Shown in pieces: positions 27,301 to 35,307 of a stretch of DNA of 64,000 nucleotides. The notes beneath the pieces are model-generated. The model made no database searches and was not told the DNA's origin. It worked only from the letters and a program-made list of their open reading frames with translations. The DNA lies in NCBI RefSeq assembly GCF_004362805.1, contig NZ_SNYF01000005.1, positions 1,353,676 through 1,417,675 of the forward strand, read 5' to 3'. Source of the DNA: Algoriphagus boseongensis (lineage in GTDB: Bacteria; Bacteroidota; Bacteroidia; Cytophagales; Cyclobacteriaceae). Positions within the stretch are counted from its first letter, which is position 1; the number at the start of each line of letters is the position of its first letter. A program made the position numbers and the translations under genes.

Positions 27301-28602
27301 CTATTGATCTGTAAAATTTATTGTTTCGAAATAGAACTGGTTTAAGGCAGGGTCAAGTTTGCAACCAGAAAATAACGGATCAGAGGAATTCAGCTCGAAG
27401 TAAAACGCATTATAAATTATGTCGTAATCATATTGAACATTGCCAAGATACAGATCACAGAAATATTTACCCTCGCCATAAATAGGAAACTTAGCTATCT
27501 CAATACAGAAAGATCCTTTCGTTATTGGCACTGTAAAAAGCTTTTTTGCATAATGCCTGTTATTGAAAGCCATTATTGGCTTATTATTTTCATTTTTGAT
27601 AACAATTCCAATTACTAAATCGGAAATGGGTCTTTCTTCCTCAAAATCAATCAATATTTTACAATGTGCGCCTGAAAAAAAAGCGATTGTGGGTACTTCA
27701 TTGTTAAACAACCGAACTCTAGTCAATCCATACCTTGAAGAGTAAATTTTACTTTTATTCTTTAATAGATTGAATTCGCCGTTTTCTGATGTAATAACTT
27801 CATCATCTGAAGATTCCCTTTTAAGATAGGTGCTGACAATTTTCGAAGTATTGCCATCGGCAAGCAATCCTCCCCTAGCCATCAAAACAGAACGCTTACA
27901 CAAATTCTGTATAGCCTCCATATTATGGCTAACGAATAATACTGTTCGTCCCTCCCGCTCACTTACATCCCTCATTTTTCCAAGACATTTTTTCTGGAAC
28001 TCAGCATCTCCAACCGCCAGAACTTCATCTATTATCAAAATTTCTGGCTCTAGGTGTGCAGCTACCGCAAAAGCGAGGCGAACATACATACCGCTGCTAT
28101 AGCGTTTCACTGGTGTATCGATATACCGTTCCACTCCGGCAAAATCCACAATTTCATCAAACTTGCTTTTGATCTCATTACGGGTCATCCCAAGTATGGC
28201 ACCATTCAGAAAAATATTATCCCGTCCGCTCAGTTCTGGATGAAAGCCCGTACCCACTTCAAGAAGGCTGGCTACTCGGCCTTTGATTTTAACACATCCT
28301 GTAGAAGGTGCAGTGGTGCGGCTCAATATTTTAAGTAAAGTACTTTTACCGGCACCGTTGCGGCCAATAATGCCAAGAACCTCGCCATGTTGCACTTCAA
28401 AATTAATATCACGCAGGGCCCATACATAATCGCTATTGCCTTTTTGGGTACGGTCGTTGATTTCACCAATTTTCAGGTATGGGTCTTCCTTGCCTCTTGC
28501 TAGTTGCCACCAACGGTTGATGTCGTGAGAAAGCGTACCTGTACCAACTGTACCCAAGCGGTATTGCTTAGAAAGGTTTTCTACTTTGATAACTGTACTC
28601 AT
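27301..28602 (-). CDS. Polysaccharide ABC exporter ATPase (Wzt-like) with C-terminal domain
   Basis: A 433-residue protein. The ABC domain has Walker A GRNGAGKST at 80-88, the signature YSSGMYVRLAFA, Walker B ILIIDEVLAVGD and the H-loop VSHNM. After about residue 290 there is a C-terminal domain rich in beta strands, the position where Wzt proteins carry a glycan-recognition domain. It should power export of lipid-linked polysaccharide through the Wzm permease (28937-29803). The two genes are separated by a 334-nt repeat-rich gap, whereas such pairs are usually adjacent. Confidence 0.88.
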   Translation of the reverse strand: MSTVIKVENLSKQYRLGTVGTGTLSHDINRWWQLARGKEDPYLKIGEINDRTQKGNSDYVWALRDINFEVQHGEVLGIIGRNGAGKSTLLKILSRTTAPSTGCVKIKGRVASLLEVGTGFHPELSGRDNIFLNGAILGMTRNEIKSKFDEIVDFAGVERYIDTPVKRYSSGMYVRLAFAVAAHLEPEILIIDEVLAVGDAEFQKKCLGKMRDVSEREGRTVLFVSHNMEAIQNLCKRSVLMARGGLLADGNTSKIVSTYLKRESSDDEVITSENGEFNLLKNKSKIYSSRYGLTRVRLFNNEVPTIAFFSGAHCKILIDFEEERPISDLVIGIVIKNENNKPIMAFNNRHYAKKLFTVPITKGSFCIEIAKFPIYGEGKYFCDLYLGNVQYDYDIIYNAFYFELNSSDPLFSGCKLDPALNQFYFETINFTDQ

Positions 28603-28610
28603 GGAAGGGA

Positions 28611-28905
28611 GTTAATCGTTAAATGTTAACTTCTTAAACGTTAAGGGTTAAGCGTTTTTTTGATCGATGTTTTAAGTTCGATTTTTTACTAACCTAGAGG
28701 CTGAATTCAGAATTTACCATGATCCTGTTGAAGGGTTTTGAGTTAATTCGTTTGTACTATGTTGAATCGACTAATCTTTTAACTATTAAGGCGAGGGGCG
28801 ATCGTTAAGCGTTCAAGTATTACACACAAATGGTTAGATATGGGTTCGTTTAACGTTTTACCTTTTAACGATTAACGGATATAGGTTAAGTGTTAGGTTA
28901 CAACT
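28611..28905. repeat. Repeat-rich gap between wzm and wzt (GTTAA/TTAAC motifs)
   Basis: The 334-nt gap 28603-28936 holds no gene. It contains repeated degenerate copies, in both orientations, of an ACGTTAA-type motif (for example near 28616-28656, 28803-28810 and 28850-28900). The same motif fills 32970-33046. No terminator or clear promoter box is visible inside it. It resembles the low-complexity intergenic repeats dispersed in Bacteroidota genomes. Confidence 0.55.
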
Positions 28906-28936
28906 AATAACTAATGACCCTTAATTAATTACTCCC

Positions 28937-29803
28937 TTACACCGTGTCCATAAAGGTCCTTTCCACCTTAGTGAAAATCATTATTCCAAGGAAAAGAATC
29001 GCCAGCATAAAGCAAAAAGGATAGACTAAAGAACCAAGTTCGAATCCTCCAGTTCCAAATAACGCAAAACGAAAGGCTTCTACAATTGTACTCATAGGAT
29101 TCCATTCAATAATTGGTGCAAAATTTTTCCCTTTAATAAAAGATAGTGGATAAGCTACAGGGGTGGCATACATTAGTAGTTGGACCGCAAATCCTATAAG
29201 CACGGTAAAATCGCGGTATTTGGTAGTGAGTGAAGAAATTATGATACCCAAGCCCAAACCTAAACCTGCCATCAACAAAACCAAAACAGGTAATAGAAAC
29301 CAGCTAAATCCAAAATGAAAAGGTGTACTTTCAAAAATCGCGTACCACCCCATTACTGCAAGTAACAATCCAAATTGGATGCACAGTCGGACTAAATTAG
29401 ACATAACGACAGATAAAGGAATGACAAGTCTGGGAAAATAAACCTTCCCGAAAATCCCAGCATTAGCCACAAAGGTATTGGAAGTGCTGGTCAAACACGC
29501 ACTGAAATAATTCCACAGCGTTATTCCACTCATATAGAACAGCACCGGCTGGATGCCATCTGTAGGGATGTTAGCGATCTGTCCAAAAACCAATAGAAAC
29601 ATCAGGGTGGTAAGCACAGGTTGGATAAGGTGCCAAAGTGGCCCTAAAATGGTTTGCTTGTATTGGGCCACAAAATCCCGTCGAACAAAAAGCATCATTA
29701 GGTCACGGTAGCGCCATACCTCCCGAAGATTAAGGTCGAAAAGGGATGTTTTGGGTTCGACAATTAAGTCCCAGTGTTCATCTGAGTCGTTATGGTGATT
29801 CAT
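28937..29803 (-). CDS. Polysaccharide ABC exporter permease (Wzm-like, ABC-2 type)
   Basis: A 288-residue protein with a cytosolic N-terminus (about residues 1-40) that includes LREVWRYRDLMMLFVRRDF. This is the conserved interfacial helix of Wzm/TagG/KpsM permeases. About six transmembrane helices follow, with TILGPLWHLIQPVL after the first charged segment. It forms the membrane channel of an ABC-2 exporter with the Wzt-like ATPase and exports undecaprenyl-linked glycan to the periplasm. It lies between gmd and the repeat-rich gap. Confidence 0.88.
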   Translation of the reverse strand: MNHHNDSDEHWDLIVEPKTSLFDLNLREVWRYRDLMMLFVRRDFVAQYKQTILGPLWHLIQPVLTTLMFLLVFGQIANIPTDGIQPVLFYMSGITLWNYFSACLTSTSNTFVANAGIFGKVYFPRLVIPLSVVMSNLVRLCIQFGLLLAVMGWYAIFESTPFHFGFSWFLLPVLVLLMAGLGLGLGIIISSLTTKYRDFTVLIGFAVQLLMYATPVAYPLSFIKGKNFAPIIEWNPMSTIVEAFRFALFGTGGFELGSLVYPFCFMLAILFLGIMIFTKVERTFMDTV

Positions 29804-29932
29804 CTATTATTTATAAAAAAGGGGATGTTAAGAGATGGAGATGTTCCAGAGTTAAACTTTAAGTAGTTAAAAAGTTCGGAGTTTCACTCCAATCTCTTTC
29901 GAATCGAGTTTGAGACGAGTTGGGGCAGGTGT

Positions 29933-31060
29933 TTAACCTTTTTTAAACAACCTAAGATCCGACACCATCATATCCTCTACCAATCCAGCTAGGTCATATT
30001 CCGGTTTCCAGCCTAGTTTGGTTTTGGATTTGCTTGGGTCTCCGATCAGGAGGTCAACTTCGGTGGGGCGGAAGTACCTTGGATCAACACGCACTATCGT
30101 GCTGTTTAATTGAGGAAGGTCTACCTCTTCGACTTCGCTCAGGGTGACATTAGTTGCAGATTGGTATTTCTCCTCATCGATAGAATCCAGGATTCCGACT
30201 TCATTGACTCCTTCTCCCTCCCAGCGGATGGAAAAGCCCACATGATTAAAGGCCATTTGGACGAAGTCACGGACTTTGGTGGTTTTGCCTGTGGCGATGA
30301 CATAGTCTTCGGGTTGGTCCTGTTGTAAGATCAGCCACATGGCTTTGACATAGTCCTTGGCATGCCCCCAGTCTCGCTTAGCATCAAGGTTACCTAAATA
30401 CAGGCAATCCTGCTTCCCTAAAGCTATGGCTGACGCTGCCATGGTGATCTTTCGGGTCACAAAAGTCTCCCCTCTTCTTGGGGATTCGTGGTTGAATAAA
30501 ATCCCATTGCAGGCAAACATTTTGTAAGCCTCCCGGTAGTTTTTTGTAATCCAGAATCCGTAAATCTTGGCAACGCCGTAGGGAGAGCGTGGATAGAAGG
30601 GAGAGTTCTCATCATAGAATCCCTTTTCATTTTTATTCTCGGGCATACCTCCATAGAGTTCGGAGGTAGAGGCTTGGTAGATTCTGGTCTTCTTTTCAAG
30701 CTTTAAAATTCTGACCGCTTCCAAAATTCTGAGAGCTCCTACTGCATCCACATTGGCTACATACTCCGGGGAATCAAAGGAAACCTTCACATGGGACATC
30801 GCCCCAAGGTTATAGATTTCATCCGGCTGTACTTCCTGGATGATGCGGATGATATTGGTAGAATCAGTCAGATCCCCGTAATGAAGGGTAAAATTCACCT
30901 GAGACTCGTGCAGATCCTGGTACAGATGGTCAATTCTCTGAGTATTGAAAGAGGAGGCTCTACGCTTGATCCCATGAACTTGGTAGCCTTTTTCTAAAAG
31001 TAATTCGGCTAAGTAGGAACCGTCTTGACCGGTGATGCCTGTGATTAGGGCGGTTTTCAT
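29933..31060 (-). CDS. gmd: GDP-mannose 4,6-dehydratase
   Basis: A 375-residue extended SDR with NAD(P)-binding [14 protein letters not shown] at about 7-20, followed by [15 protein letters not shown], diagnostic of Gmd. It has the active-site ASTSELYG strand and catalytic Tyr-x3-Lys in [10 protein letters not shown]. It converts GDP-mannose to GDP-4-keto-6-deoxymannose, the first committed step to GDP-L-fucose. Fcl is encoded two genes upstream, and a GT10 fucosyltransferase at 15213-16160 uses the product. Length and motifs match the family fully. Confidence 0.96.
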   Translation of the reverse strand: MKTALITGITGQDGSYLAELLLEKGYQVHGIKRRASSFNTQRIDHLYQDLHESQVNFTLHYGDLTDSTNIIRIIQEVQPDEIYNLGAMSHVKVSFDSPEYVANVDAVGALRILEAVRILKLEKKTRIYQASTSELYGGMPENKNEKGFYDENSPFYPRSPYGVAKIYGFWITKNYREAYKMFACNGILFNHESPRRGETFVTRKITMAASAIALGKQDCLYLGNLDAKRDWGHAKDYVKAMWLILQQDQPEDYVIATGKTTKVRDFVQMAFNHVGFSIRWEGEGVNEVGILDSIDEEKYQSATNVTLSEVEEVDLPQLNSTIVRVDPRYFRPTEVDLLIGDPSKSKTKLGWKPEYDLAGLVEDMMVSDLRLFKKG

Positions 31061-31141
31061 GCTTGTTTTTTACAAAGTGGGTTTGAGAAAATTGGTGGTT
31101 TTGATTTAGGTAAAAAAGGAATATTATGAATGGTATACAGC

Positions 31142-31987
31142 CTAGCGCTTTAGATAATTTCTCAATTTGATGTATCGATGCGGAAATAAGACTTTAAGAT
31201 AAGAATCCACCCAAGTTTTAAATCCCACCCATTTCCCATGGTGCTGCCTTTTGTAGGCAATATATTCCGAAAGGGCTAAACCTTTGATATGATGGGCCAT
31301 TTTCCAGCGTTCCTTTAAAGTCAGCTTTGGATCTCCCCAATATGGAATGGTATTGATTTCACATTCAGCCAAGTACTTGCCGGTGGTATAGCAGAAAAAA
31401 CCTGCTTTTTGAGCTCTAAGCCCATAATCATAATCACCGAGATAATGAGTGAATTTGCTTGAGACAATTCCAATTCGGCCGACAATTTCCTTTGGAATTA
31501 AAACCAAGTTACCGTTTATATAAGTGACCTTCTGAGGACTTCCATTGGGTACTACCATCCCCTCATTGGTTAAGCCACCATAGGAAAACTCATTGGTACC
31601 CGGCCTTTTGCAGGCTGCGCTTAGTATGACTGGTAGGCCAATAGCGTTATAATTTTCAACCAAATCAATTAGTGCATCCTCCAGAAGAAAGGTATCGTCA
31701 TTTAGCCAAAGGTAAAAGTCAAATTGCTCAGTTTTGATGGCGGATTCCCAAGCCATTCGCATTCCTCCTCCCCAGAATTGATTCCCATCTCCTTTAACCA
31801 CTTGGACATGTGGGAATTTCTCGGCAAGCATCTCTCCTGTCCCATCTGATGAATTGTCATCGCAAATAAAAACCTGCAGCCTGGCGTTTTCTGGCAGAGT
31901 CTGTTCAAACAAATTACTTAGACAGGCTTCAGTCTTTGCTTTTCGATTAAAACAGGTTAAAAGAATAGCTATTTTCATTTCTGCCAA
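31142..31987 (-). CDS. GT2 family glycosyltransferase
   Basis: A 281-residue GT-A enzyme: IAILLTCFNRKAKTEACLSN start, CDDNSSDGT nucleotide motif and NDDTF as metal site (about residues 95-99). This pattern is close to rhamnosyl/fucosyltransferase-type GT2 proteins. It is inserted between fcl and gmd, so it may use GDP-fucose or another deoxy sugar, which is an inference from position only. An alternative start at Met4 is possible. It lies 8 nt from the fcl stop. Confidence 0.84.
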   Translation of the reverse strand: MAEMKIAILLTCFNRKAKTEACLSNLFEQTLPENARLQVFICDDNSSDGTGEMLAEKFPHVQVVKGDGNQFWGGGMRMAWESAIKTEQFDFYLWLNDDTFLLEDALIDLVENYNAIGLPVILSAACKRPGTNEFSYGGLTNEGMVVPNGSPQKVTYINGNLVLIPKEIVGRIGIVSSKFTHYLGDYDYGLRAQKAGFFCYTTGKYLAECEINTIPYWGDPKLTLKERWKMAHHIKGLALSEYIAYKRQHHGKWVGFKTWVDSYLKVLFPHRYIKLRNYLKR

Positions 31988-31995
31988 GGCAAAAA

Positions 31996-32964
31996 CTAGA
32001 TCTTTACTTCTTTAAAGTTTTCCTGATTTTTCAAAAACCAGGCATAGGTCTTTCGAATCCCTTCTTCTAACCCGGTTTTGGCCTTCCAGCCTGCCTGAGT
32101 CATTTTGGATACATCCATCAGCTTTCTTGGAGTACCATCCGGCTTACTCGAATCCCAGATAATTTCTCCGGTATGTCCCACAATTTTTTGAATCAAAAGC
32201 GCCAAATCTTTAATGCTCAAGTCCTCTCCTGTTCCGACATTGTACAGGTTATCTCCCAGATTGTTTTCCAGAGCAAAAATCACCGCCTCTGCAAGGTCCT
32301 CCACAAATAAAAATTCTCTCATTGGACTTCCCGTCCCCCACAAAGTTACAGTGGACTGTTGACCGTCGACTGTTGACTGTTTGGCCTCATGTAACTTACG
32401 AATCATTGCCGGAAGCACATGGGAGGTATTTAAGTCAAAATTGTCGAAAGGCCCATATAAATTGGTAGGCATCAAGGAAGAAAAGTCCTTTCCAAATTGC
32501 TTTCTAATGGCTTCACAGGTCTTAACCCCTGTAATTTTTGCTACTGCATACCATTCATTGGTAGGCTCCAATGGACCTGTCAACAGATAATCTTCCTTAA
32601 GTGGCTGAGGCGCCAGCTTAGGATAAATGCAGGAAGATCCCAGAAAAATGAATTTTTGCACATCCAATTTCAGGGCCTCATCAATCAGGTTATTTTGAAT
32701 CTGCATGTTTTCCATCAAAAACTGATACGGAAAACTCGCATTAGCCAAAATCCCTCCTACCCTTGCCGCTGCATCTATGACTACTTCAGGTTTTTCATTG
32801 GTGAAAAAATCATGAACGGCAGCCTGATTTCGAAGGTCTAATTCTGAAGAGGATGTTCCGATCAGATTGGAATATCCTTTAGCCTCCAGAGCTCTCCAAA
32901 TCGCAGATCCTACCATTCCACGATGACCGGCGATGTAAATGCGGGTGTTTAGTTTTGGATTCAA
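31996..32964 (-). CDS. fcl: GDP-L-fucose synthase (epimerase/reductase)
   Basis: A 322-residue SDR with GHRGMVGSAIWRALE at 13-27, LGSSCIYP, and the catalytic Tyr-x3-Lys in EWYAVAKITG; VNT/H-type catalytic residues follow in MPTNLYGPFDNFD. It converts GDP-4-keto-6-deoxymannose to GDP-L-fucose by epimerisation and NADPH reduction. The sequence just before TLWGTGSPMREFL contains a repeat-derived in-frame insertion (KQSTVDGQQSTV, encoded at about 32351-32385) in a loop that varies in the family. The rest is intact, so the enzyme is probably active. Confidence 0.95.
   Translation of the reverse strand: MNPKLNTRIYIAGHRGMVGSAIWRALEAKGYSNLIGTSSSELDLRNQAAVHDFFTNEKPEVVIDAAARVGGILANASFPYQFLMENMQIQNNLIDEALKLDVQKFIFLGSSCIYPKLAPQPLKEDYLLTGPLEPTNEWYAVAKITGVKTCEAIRKQFGKDFSSLMPTNLYGPFDNFDLNTSHVLPAMIRKLHEAKQSTVDGQQSTVTLWGTGSPMREFLFVEDLAEAVIFALENNLGDNLYNVGTGEDLSIKDLALLIQKIVGHTGEIIWDSSKPDGTPRKLMDVSKMTQAGWKAKTGLEEGIRKTYAWFLKNQENFKEVKI
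32351..32382. repeat. Repeat (GTCAACAGTC/GACTGTTGAC) inside fcl
   Basis: Two copies of CAACAGTC (minus strand) separated by a GTCGACGG core form a partly palindromic element within the fcl coding sequence. The same kind of gactgttgactg repeat is known as an intergenic element in Bacteroidota. Here it keeps the reading frame and adds about a dozen residues in a surface loop. Seen directly: the repeat and the preserved frame. The origin by insertion is inferred. Confidence 0.6.
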
Positions 32965-32969
32965 AGATT

Positions 32970-33046
32970 AATTGGAAAAGGTTAAGAGTTAAACGTTAAG
33001 AGTTAATTGGTTCAAGTTTCAACGTTTAACGTTTAACTTGTAACAT
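32970..33046. repeat. GTTAA/TTAAC repeat tract downstream of the nucleotidyltransferase gene
   Basis: Consecutive copies of GTTAAGAGTTAA and AACGTTTAACGTTTAAC lie between fcl and the next gene. They match the motif in the gap at 28611-28905, so both tracts belong to one low-complexity intergenic repeat type. No gene is present here. Confidence 0.55.
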
Positions 33047-33466
33047 TTAACTGCGAAGCAACCAAGAACTGGACTGAATCTTGTCTCCCAAGCCATCTAT
33101 GAGTTCAATACCTAGTTCTTCGCAAACAGGAACCTCAGGAATAGATTGATTATTTTGATCACCTCCATTGGCAAAAGCAAGGTGGTGAGAAGATGAAAGT
33201 TCTTGATAAACTTTTCGGATCGTTTCGCAAACTGTTCTATCCTGATCGATAGATAAATAGACCCTATCCACACTTTTGATATTGGAGACAATGAACATGC
33301 GTTCATCCTCCAATTGAAATTCTTTAGAACCCTTCAAGGCCCGCTGATGATCACTGTTTATAATCACAATCAATTCATCTCCTACTGACTTGGCATTGTT
33401 GAAGTATTCTATATGCCCCTTGTGGATGGGATTGAAATAGCCTGAGACGATGATGGCTTTTTTCAT
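33047..33466 (-). CDS. Cytidylyltransferase/adenylyltransferase-like protein (TagD/HldE-C type)
   Basis: A 139-residue protein with the nucleotidyltransferase HxGH motif at residues 15-18 (NPIHKGHIEYF), then VIINSDHQRALKGSKEF. The fold is that of glycerol-3-phosphate cytidylyltransferase and the heptose adenylyltransferase half of HldE. It probably activates a phosphorylated small molecule for the polysaccharide locus (for example CDP-glycerol or an ADP/GDP-heptose precursor); the substrate is unclear. It lies between the repeat tract and the 380-nt gap that separates the sugar genes from the lasso cluster. Confidence 0.75.
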   Translation of the reverse strand: MKKAIIVSGYFNPIHKGHIEYFNNAKSVGDELIVIINSDHQRALKGSKEFQLEDERMFIVSNIKSVDRVYLSIDQDRTVCETIRKVYQELSSSHHLAFANGGDQNNQSIPEVPVCEELGIELIDGLGDKIQSSSWLLRS

Positions 33467-33846
33467 AAGTTGAAATTCTATGCTCGAAATTCAGAAATAT
33501 AACTTGGCAAAAATGAAGGAAAAGTTAAATGTTGATTGCTAACTAAAAATACAGCTTCGCCCTTTCAGTCCCATTTAAACAAAAAATATGAAGAAAAATT
33601 TGCGTTTTTCTAAATTACTTTTTGGAGCTCAGATGGAACCTAGCAGTTATTTTTCAAGTACCTCTAAAACAACCTATCAACCCTCAAAAGGCTCTAAATT
33701 GATTTCTTTGAGGCTTTTTTGTTAAAAAGTCATGAACAAAGATAAGCAACTGAGTAGTTTTTGTACTCATTTTTTATCCTATTTTTTAATGGATATTTCA
33801 TATACTAAAAAATGCATTTAATGCTTATCAAAAAATTCTATGGGAC
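33467..33846. other. Non-coding gap between lasso cluster and polysaccharide genes
   Basis: This 380-nt AT-rich gap holds no supported gene; the longest minus-strand frames starting with ATG are about 22 codons. It contains a CCTCAAA/TTTGAGG hairpin followed by a T-run at 33682-33721. The gap probably separates the end of the lasso operon from a new promoter for the 33047-33466 gene, but no convincing promoter box was found. Confidence 0.5.
33682..33721 (+). terminator. Possible hairpin terminator downstream of the lasso cluster
   Basis: A 7-bp perfect stem (CCTCAAA at 33682-33688, TTTGAGG at 33707-33713) with an 18-nt loop is followed by CTTTTTTG on the plus strand. The T-run is on the plus strand while the flanking genes are on the minus strand, so its role as the operon terminator is doubtful. 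Confidence 0.25.
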
Positions 33847-34425
33847 TTAAACATTCATCATAAAACCCGCCCAGATCTTTCTCATTAACCAGTAATTTTT
33901 TCCATAGTCAATCAGAATTTCTTCGCCTTCATTAATATCTTTTTTGGCAGTGATTCGAATCACATCATGTTCGTAGTCAATTTTATAAGTCGCATTACTT
34001 TCTTCAGAGTGATTATACAAAGAAGAGTAACCCATGCCTACAAACTGAAGGCTCCCATGTGTTGAACATTCTTCACATTTACAGTCAGAATGACGGAATA
34101 TGTAATCGTTCAAATTTTTATCATACTGATAAGCAGATCGATTTGATAATCGAATCCCTTTGGCTTCTTCAATCAATTCTCCTGATAAAATTGTTTCTTT
34201 TGCAAATACTCCATATCCATGGATTGAAGAACTTCTAACTTGGATTTTGTGAGAAGGACCCATAATCACCTCTAAATTTTTCTCACCTTTCTTGTTGCAA
34301 AGCCTTTTTTCCTCCTTGATGATCTCGAAGGGAGTTTCACCTTCAAAATCAATTCTCTTATCACCTAACTCTGGAAATTCGGCCTTAAGTTCTTGAAGCC
34401 TTTTTAGTAATTCGTCATTCATCAC
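33847..34425 (-). CDS. SET-domain protein (candidate lysine methyltransferase of the lasso peptide)
   Basis: A 192-residue protein. The SET domain spans about residues 58-180: SIHGYGVFAKETI at its start, YNHSEESNATY as the NHS...N SAM/active-site motif, and EGEEILIDYGKNYW as the closing pseudoknot motif with catalytic-type Tyr. A Cys cluster (CKCEEC, about residues 116-121) may bind metal. SET enzymes methylate lysine side chains. It is the last gene of the lasso cluster, 45 nt from the dioxygenase gene, and the predicted core peptide has four lysines. That it methylates the lasso peptide is inference; a different protein target is the alternative. Confidence 0.75.
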   Translation of the reverse strand: MMNDELLKRLQELKAEFPELGDKRIDFEGETPFEIIKEEKRLCNKKGEKNLEVIMGPSHKIQVRSSSIHGYGVFAKETILSGELIEEAKGIRLSNRSAYQYDKNLNDYIFRHSDCKCEECSTHGSLQFVGMGYSSLYNHSEESNATYKIDYEHDVIRITAKKDINEGEEILIDYGKNYWLMRKIWAGFMMNV

Positions 34426-34470
34426 TTGCTCTAATTAGGTTAACATAGACTTCTTCTTTTAAACTTCCTG

Positions 34471-35274
34471 TTATGAAAGTTTCAAATTTCTTCTCAAGAA
34501 CAGTCTTCTGAAATCTTCTGAGATTAATTCATAATTTTTGTCATTAAGGATCAAATGAGTCTTGCCAATAAAATTGGGCTGATCTATATACCACGGTGCA
34601 CAATAGTTACAATAGAGCAAAGGCCTCAATTGATCTGAATTATTTCCATTCCCTTGATGAATCAATCTATAATCCATCAAAATACATGCGCCTAAATTCA
34701 ATTCAGGATCTATAAATTCTTTATTGTCACTAAATTTTACCTCTTCTAGTTCTCTTTTATGTGAGCCTGGCCAAATACGAGTTACTCCATTTTGGTGATT
34801 AAATGGAATTAAAGGTATTAACAGCCCAACGGCATGAGGTGGCAAAAGCGCCTTTGGTACATTATTAAAAACAGTACCATCACAATGTATTCCCATAGGT
34901 TTTGCCCCTGGCAGAGATGTTACACAAGTAATACTTTCAATCACTAAATCCGCATCCAAAAGGTTTTGGACAATGGGAAAAATTAGAGGGTTGGCAAAAA
35001 AATTAGGATCATTGAAAACTCCCTCAACTTCGACAGTGATTTGAAATCTTTTATCTCCAACCATATGAACTCGGTCCTCATTCTTTTCTTCAAAAAAGTA
35101 TTTTTCATTATTCGATAGAAAGCTTTTATGGAGATTTTTAATCAATTCTGGTTTAAAAGCATTTTCAAGAATAAGAAAGCCATCCTTTCTAAAGTCCTTG
35201 AGCAACTCCATTAAATGATCTTGATCAATCTTTTGAGTTGATACCTCCTGTGCACTGAATTTGGCCATTCCCAA
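34471..35274 (-). CDS. Phytanoyl-CoA dioxygenase-like Fe(II)/2-oxoglutarate oxygenase
   Basis: A 267-residue protein with the iron-binding facial triad His130-x-Asp132 (GIHCDG) and His206 (RLIHQGNG), plus Arg217 (QLRPLLY) to hold 2-oxoglutarate. This is the PhyH family, whose members hydroxylate small molecules and peptide-derived products. It lies 33 nt downstream of the lasso-associated nucleotidyltransferase gene and upstream of the SET gene. A role as a hydroxylase tailoring the lasso peptide is plausible, since Fe/2OG hydroxylation of lasso peptides is known in principle, but the substrate is not shown by sequence. Confidence 0.82.
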   Translation of the reverse strand: MGMAKFSAQEVSTQKIDQDHLMELLKDFRKDGFLILENAFKPELIKNLHKSFLSNNEKYFFEEKNEDRVHMVGDKRFQITVEVEGVFNDPNFFANPLIFPIVQNLLDADLVIESITCVTSLPGAKPMGIHCDGTVFNNVPKALLPPHAVGLLIPLIPFNHQNGVTRIWPGSHKRELEEVKFSDNKEFIDPELNLGACILMDYRLIHQGNGNNSDQLRPLLYCNYCAPWYIDQPNFIGKTHLILNDKNYELISEDFRRLFLRRNLKLS

Positions 35275-35307
35275 AATTCCTTTAATTCTTAATTTCTTAC
35301 CAATTTA

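Noticed and set aside
32351..32382. Frameshift or disruption of fcl by the repeat
   Set aside because: The reading frame is preserved, and all catalytic motifs before and after are intact.
33682..33721. Strong terminator of the lasso operon
   Set aside because: The T-run follows the hairpin on the plus strand, opposite to the direction of the lasso genes; kept only as a low-confidence site.
33733..33799. A second small precursor in the 33467-33846 gap
   Set aside because: The minus-strand frames are at most about 22 codons, with no leader motif or Gly/acid ring pattern.
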